The translations under genes and the position numbers were made by a program. Source: Planctomycetota bacterium (GTDB lineage: Bacteria > Planctomycetota > Phycisphaerae > Phycisphaerales > UBA1924). From it: a DNA stretch of 10,892 nucleotides. This document shows, in pieces, positions 8,143 through 10,892 of the stretch (its first letter is position 1; the number at the start of each line of letters is the position of its first letter). The notes below the pieces were generated by a model. It was not told where the DNA came from, searched no databases, and saw only the letters and a program-made list of their open reading frames with translations. The stretch is taken from the NCBI GenBank assembly GCA_023429345.1, contig JAEYVB010000445.1:1-10892 (forward strand), in the 5' to 3' direction.

Positions 8143-8280
8143 GGCGGCAGGGTCGCGGATCCGCGGGCCGCGGGTCGATTCGGGTCAGGGTATCCCGCAT
8201 CGCCGACAGGAACTCCACGCCCAAACCGACACTAGCCGTCCGCTGCCGACAGCAGCCGCCAGCCGATGCGGCCCGTCACC

Positions 8281-8286
8281 TACACT
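8281..8286 (+). promoter_or_regulatory. Candidate -10 box for a leaderless mqnA transcript
   Basis: TACACT fits the TAnnnT pattern of bacterial -10 elements and ends 6 nt before the preferred mqnA ATG at 8293, the distance expected if transcription starts at the start codon itself. No Shine-Dalgarno is seen before 8293 and no clear -35 is visible. The box lies within the longer reading frame that would start at 8266, which argues against that start. Confidence 0.4.
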
Positions 8287-8292
8287 GGGCCC

Positions 8293-9177
8293 ATGAAGCC
8301 GATCCGTGTGGCCTGTGTCAGGTACCTCAACACCGTGCCGATGATCGAGGGGCTCGACAAGCTCTCCGGGATCACGCTCACCCCCGTCGTCCCCGCCGGC
8401 ATCGCCGGCATGGTTCTCCGCGATGAGGCGGACATCGGCCTGGTCTCCCTGGTGGATGCGGCACGCGCGCCGGAGCCCGGCCTGGCGCTCCTGCCCGTCG
8501 GCATGATCGGCTGCGATGGCCCGACGCTCACGGTGCGCGTGTTCTCATCCGTGCCCCTGGAGCAGATCCGCCAGCTCCACGCGGATACCGACAGCCACAC
8601 CTCCGTGATCCTCGCCCAGGTCCTCCTCAGCAGGCTCTACGGGACCCGCCCGACCGTCATCGACTTCGACGCCCGTGAGCGCATCGCCGTCGGAACGCAG
8701 CACGCGGGTTTCGCCGCCGCGAACTCGCAGCATTCCCTGGACGAGGCCTGGCCCGAGACGCTCCTGCTCATCGGGGACAAGGTCGTGACCGATTCCCCGC
8801 CCGCGGTCCGCTACCCGCACCAGCTCGACCTCGGCGAGGCCTGGAAGCGGCTCACGGGCCTTCCATTTGTGTATGCCATGTGGGCCTGCCGGGCCGACCG
8901 CGCAGCAGCGCCCGAGATCCTGCTCGCGGCCCAGCTCCTCGAGCGGCAACGCCGGCATAACCAGACCCGGATCGACTGGATCGTCGCGAAGCACGCGCCC
9001 GAACACCGCTGGCCGCGGGACCTGGCCGCCACGTACCTGGGCAACTACCTCCGCTTCGAAGTGGGTCCGCGCGAGCGAGAGGCCGCGGAGCGTTTCATCG
9101 CCGAAGCGGAAACGCTCGGGCTCGTGCGGGGGCGACTGACCTGGGCCGAGATCGAAGCCGTCGCTGAGAGCCGGTAG
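8293..9177 (+). CDS. mqnA: Chorismate dehydratase MqnA (menaquinone, futalosine pathway)
   Basis: Converts chorismate to 3-[(1-carboxyvinyl)oxy]benzoate, the first step of the futalosine route to menaquinone. The protein starts MKPIRVACVRYLNTVPM, as MqnA proteins do; an in-frame ATG at 8266 would add nine residues but overlaps a candidate -10 box. Counting from 8293 it has 294 residues. Visible family motifs are ADIGLVSLVDAAR (46-58), HTSVILAQVLL (102-112), LLIGDKVV (158-165) and DLGEAWKRLTGLPFVYAMW (179-197), the most diagnostic MqnA/MqnD block. No signal peptide. MqnD is the main alternative, being the same Pfam family, but the DLGEAWKRLTGLPFV block favours MqnA. A regulator-like gene follows 8 nt downstream. 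The other mqn genes are not in the window. Confidence 0.88.
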   Translation: MKPIRVACVRYLNTVPMIEGLDKLSGITLTPVVPAGIAGMVLRDEADIGLVSLVDAARAPEPGLALLPVGMIGCDGPTLTVRVFSSVPLEQIRQLHADTDSHTSVILAQVLLSRLYGTRPTVIDFDARERIAVGTQHAGFAAANSQHSLDEAWPETLLLIGDKVVTDSPPAVRYPHQLDLGEAWKRLTGLPFVYAMWACRADRAAAPEILLAAQLLERQRRHNQTRIDWIVAKHAPEHRWPRDLAATYLGNYLRFEVGPREREAAERFIAEAETLGLVRGRLTWAEIEAVAESR

Positions 9178-9185
9178 CCCGACCC

Positions 9186-10871
9186 ATGCCCCCACTGCCC
9201 AAGCTCAGAATCGCGGCGCTGGAAGAACTGGAAAGACAGCTCCGCTTTGCGCCCGCCGAGACCCTGCGCCGACAGCTGGAACGCACCGAGCAGCTCGCCG
9301 CGGAGCTGGACCCAACGCTGAACTACCCGCTGGAATGGGTGGTCTTCCGCATCACCGGCTACCGCCCGCGCGATGATGACGGCGCGGTCATCGTCGGCGA
9401 GGCCCTGCTGAGCGACATCTCCAGCCTGGTCGAGCGGCTCTCCGCGGCCGCGGGGATCCGAGCCGCGGATCTCGACGCCGCGAAGTTCATCGACGCCGAG
9501 ACACTCTGCGGCCGCTGGTCGGTCAGCCGTAAGACACTCGACCGCTACCGCCGGCGCGGACTCGTCGCGCGGCGGGTCATCGGCGACCACGGCAAGCCGC
9601 GGCTGGCCTTTGCGCTCGACGCGATCGCCCTGTTCGAAGAGAGGCAGCGGCCGCGGATCGAGGACGCGGGGATGTTCACCCGGCTGGGGCCGGAGGTCGA
9701 GGCCAAGATCATCCGCCGCGCCGGGGTGTACCGCCGGCGCCTGGGCTGCACCCTGAACCAGTCCGCCGAGCGGCTCGCCAGGAAGTACGGACGCGGGCAC
9801 GAAACCATCCGGCAGATCCTCAAACGGCACGACGCCGCGGCCGCCGAACCGATCTTCGGGGAAGCCGGCCCGCCGGGCGAGCGGGAACGGCGGTTGATCG
9901 AGCGGGCCTCGTTTCTTTCGATCGAGCCGGGCGAGATCGCGGCACGGCTCCAGCGTTCGCGGGCGAGCGTGCTCCGAATCATCAATGACCAGCGGGCCGC
10001 GCGGCTGCGGATGCTGATCGAGTCGCCCCCGGGCGGCGCCCCCCCGCTCTCTCCGCTGGCCGGCTTTCCGCGGGTCGGTCCCGAGTGCCTGGATGCCGAG
10101 CCTGTCCGATCCGGGCTGGGGGATCCCGGAGAGATCGACCTGCTCTCCCTTATCCGCAAGACCCGGTCCGCGGCAGCGCCACCGGGGCCCACCGAGCGGG
10201 CGCGTGCGACAGCGTACCACTTCCTCGTCCGGCGGGCGGTGGAGAAGATCGGGGACCTCCCCCGGCATGGGGCGAGGGCTACGGATGTGGATGCGATCGA
10301 GACCGACCTCCGATGGGCGGCGCGGATCAAGGCGGAGCTGGTGAGGTCGCAGCTCCCGCTCGTGGTCCGCACGCTCGAATCCTCCCTGGCCAAGCAGCCC
10401 GAGGAGATGCGGGCGGGCGAGATCGCGCCCCTCCTGACGGGGTGCATCGCCGCGCTGGCCTCGGCCATCGACGATTTCCACCCGCACAAGGGTGGGCGTC
10501 TGGCGGCACCGGCGGGGCTGGCCGTGACGCGGGTCGTTACCCGGCATCAGCGATCGCAGGCGAGCCTGCCCCTCAGGCCGCGGGCGCTGCCGAGACTTTC
10601 TGCCGGGACGTTGATCCCGGACTGGACCCGCCGGATAGCCCCTTGGCACGAGTTCGGCGGGCGTGTGTGGCTGGAGCCGCGGGCGTCCGCCCGGAGCGGC
10701 CTGGATGGGCTCAGCGAGTTCGAGCGCCGGCTGCTCACGGTCCGCTATGGCTGGGGGCCGCGGCCCCACACGCTGACGGAGGCCGCGGCGGTGCTCGGCA
10801 CGACGGTGCTGAGGGCGGGTCCGCTGGAGCGGCGGGCGCTGCGGTCGGCGGGCGGGGCGGGGCAAAAATAA
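9186..10871 (+). CDS. Large sigma-70-like protein with several HTH segments
   Basis: A 561-residue protein, probably a transcription regulator. N-terminal LDPTLNYPLEWVVFRITGYRP (41-61) begins a region I associate with planctomycete sigma-like proteins. Three HTH-like segments follow: a MerR/excisionase type (about 102-150, LCGRWSVSRKTLDRYRRRGL), a second at about 189-214 (AERLARKYGRGHETIRQIL) and a third at about 246-274 (EIAARLQRSRASVLRIIN). Residues 384-460 resemble sigma region 2 (LVRSQLPLVVRTL, then AIDDFHPHKGGRLAAPAGLAVTRVVTR), with the usual FSTYAxWWIR aromatic residues missing. Residues 508-556 resemble region 4 (LSEFERRLLTVRYGWG, then LTEAAAVLG, LERRALR), with a proline in the expected recognition helix. 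It starts 8 nt after mqnA with no clear Shine-Dalgarno, so coupling is likely. Whether it still works as a sigma factor is open. Confidence 0.72.
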   Translation: MPPLPKLRIAALEELERQLRFAPAETLRRQLERTEQLAAELDPTLNYPLEWVVFRITGYRPRDDDGAVIVGEALLSDISSLVERLSAAAGIRAADLDAAKFIDAETLCGRWSVSRKTLDRYRRRGLVARRVIGDHGKPRLAFALDAIALFEERQRPRIEDAGMFTRLGPEVEAKIIRRAGVYRRRLGCTLNQSAERLARKYGRGHETIRQILKRHDAAAAEPIFGEAGPPGERERRLIERASFLSIEPGEIAARLQRSRASVLRIINDQRAARLRMLIESPPGGAPPLSPLAGFPRVGPECLDAEPVRSGLGDPGEIDLLSLIRKTRSAAAPPGPTERARATAYHFLVRRAVEKIGDLPRHGARATDVDAIETDLRWAARIKAELVRSQLPLVVRTLESSLAKQPEEMRAGEIAPLLTGCIAALASAIDDFHPHKGGRLAAPAGLAVTRVVTRHQRSQASLPLRPRALPRLSAGTLIPDWTRRIAPWHEFGGRVWLEPRASARSGLDGLSEFERRLLTVRYGWGPRPHTLTEAAAVLGTTVLRAGPLERRALRSAGGAGQK

Positions 10872-10892
10872 AAAGGGCCCGCTGAGGTTTAC
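10863..10892 (+). terminator. Possible first arm of an intrinsic terminator (truncated)
   Basis: An A-rich stretch around the stop codon is followed by AGGGCCCGCTGAGG, then TTTAC at the window end. A GC-rich arm right after a stop with A's in front is the expected left half of a bidirectional terminator. The matching arm, if present, lies outside the window. Confidence 0.3.

Noticed and set aside
8187..8192. TACCCT on the - strand as a -10 box for thyX
   Set aside because: It is far from the start, has no matching -35 at proper spacing, and such six-base matches occur by chance.
8266..8292. Upstream ATG extension of mqnA by nine residues
   Set aside because: The family begins at the MKPIRVACVRYLN strand, and the extension overlaps a -10-like box with no Shine-Dalgarno.
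9045..10865. 606-codon open frame on the - strand opposite the sigma-like gene
   Set aside because: Arg/Pro-rich composition typical of an antisense shadow in GC-rich DNA, while the + strand frame has sigma and HTH patterns.

Overview
The window is about 10.9 kb of very GC-rich DNA. Most codons end in G or C, and this produces long false antisense reading frames. The gene content points to Planctomycetota, most likely a Phycisphaerae-type lineage. The clues are a groEL-groES-groEL-dnaJ-grpE cluster (an order I recall from Rhodopirellula baltica), a futalosine-pathway menaquinone gene (mqnA), flavin-dependent thyX, and a large sigma-70-like protein with extra helix-turn-helix segments. The organism call is an inference from gene content; no rRNA is present.

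Region 1 (1-7197, all + strand) is a compact protein-folding cluster. In order it holds groEL copy 1 (5' end cut by the window), a 70-residue Gly/Pro/Lys-rich unknown protein, groES, a sulfotransferase, groEL copy 2, a small CPCC-type cysteine-rich protein, dnaJ, grpE and an FmdB-type zinc-ribbon protein. Gaps are short (3-65 nt), and the CPCC gene overlaps dnaJ by 17 nt. The two chaperonins differ clearly. Copy 2 is canonical in the active-site positions checked and in the apical groove, but has no Gly-Met tail. Copy 1 has a GGM tail, Asn instead of Tyr at the E. coli 203 position of the substrate/GroES-binding groove, and about 22 extra residues near the inter-ring contact. This suggests division of labour, with one GroES serving one or both. 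Two genes look like guests in the cluster: the sulfotransferase and the CPCC gene. The CPCC gene has visibly lower GC3 and is preceded by a run of three hairpins directly after the groEL2 stop. dnaK and hrcA are not in the window, and I saw no CIRCE operator.

Region 2 (7198-8142, - strand) is thyX, convergent with fmdB. The two stop codons abut with no base between them.

Region 3 (8143-10892, + strand) starts with a divergent intergenic region carrying a candidate leaderless promoter. Then come mqnA (chorismate dehydratase, menaquinone by the futalosine route) and, 8 nt later, a 561-residue sigma-70-like protein. Its degenerate sigma regions 2 and 4 are preceded by a planctomycete-type N-terminus and three predicted HTH segments. 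This is the least understood gene here. The last bases may be the first arm of a terminator cut by the window edge.
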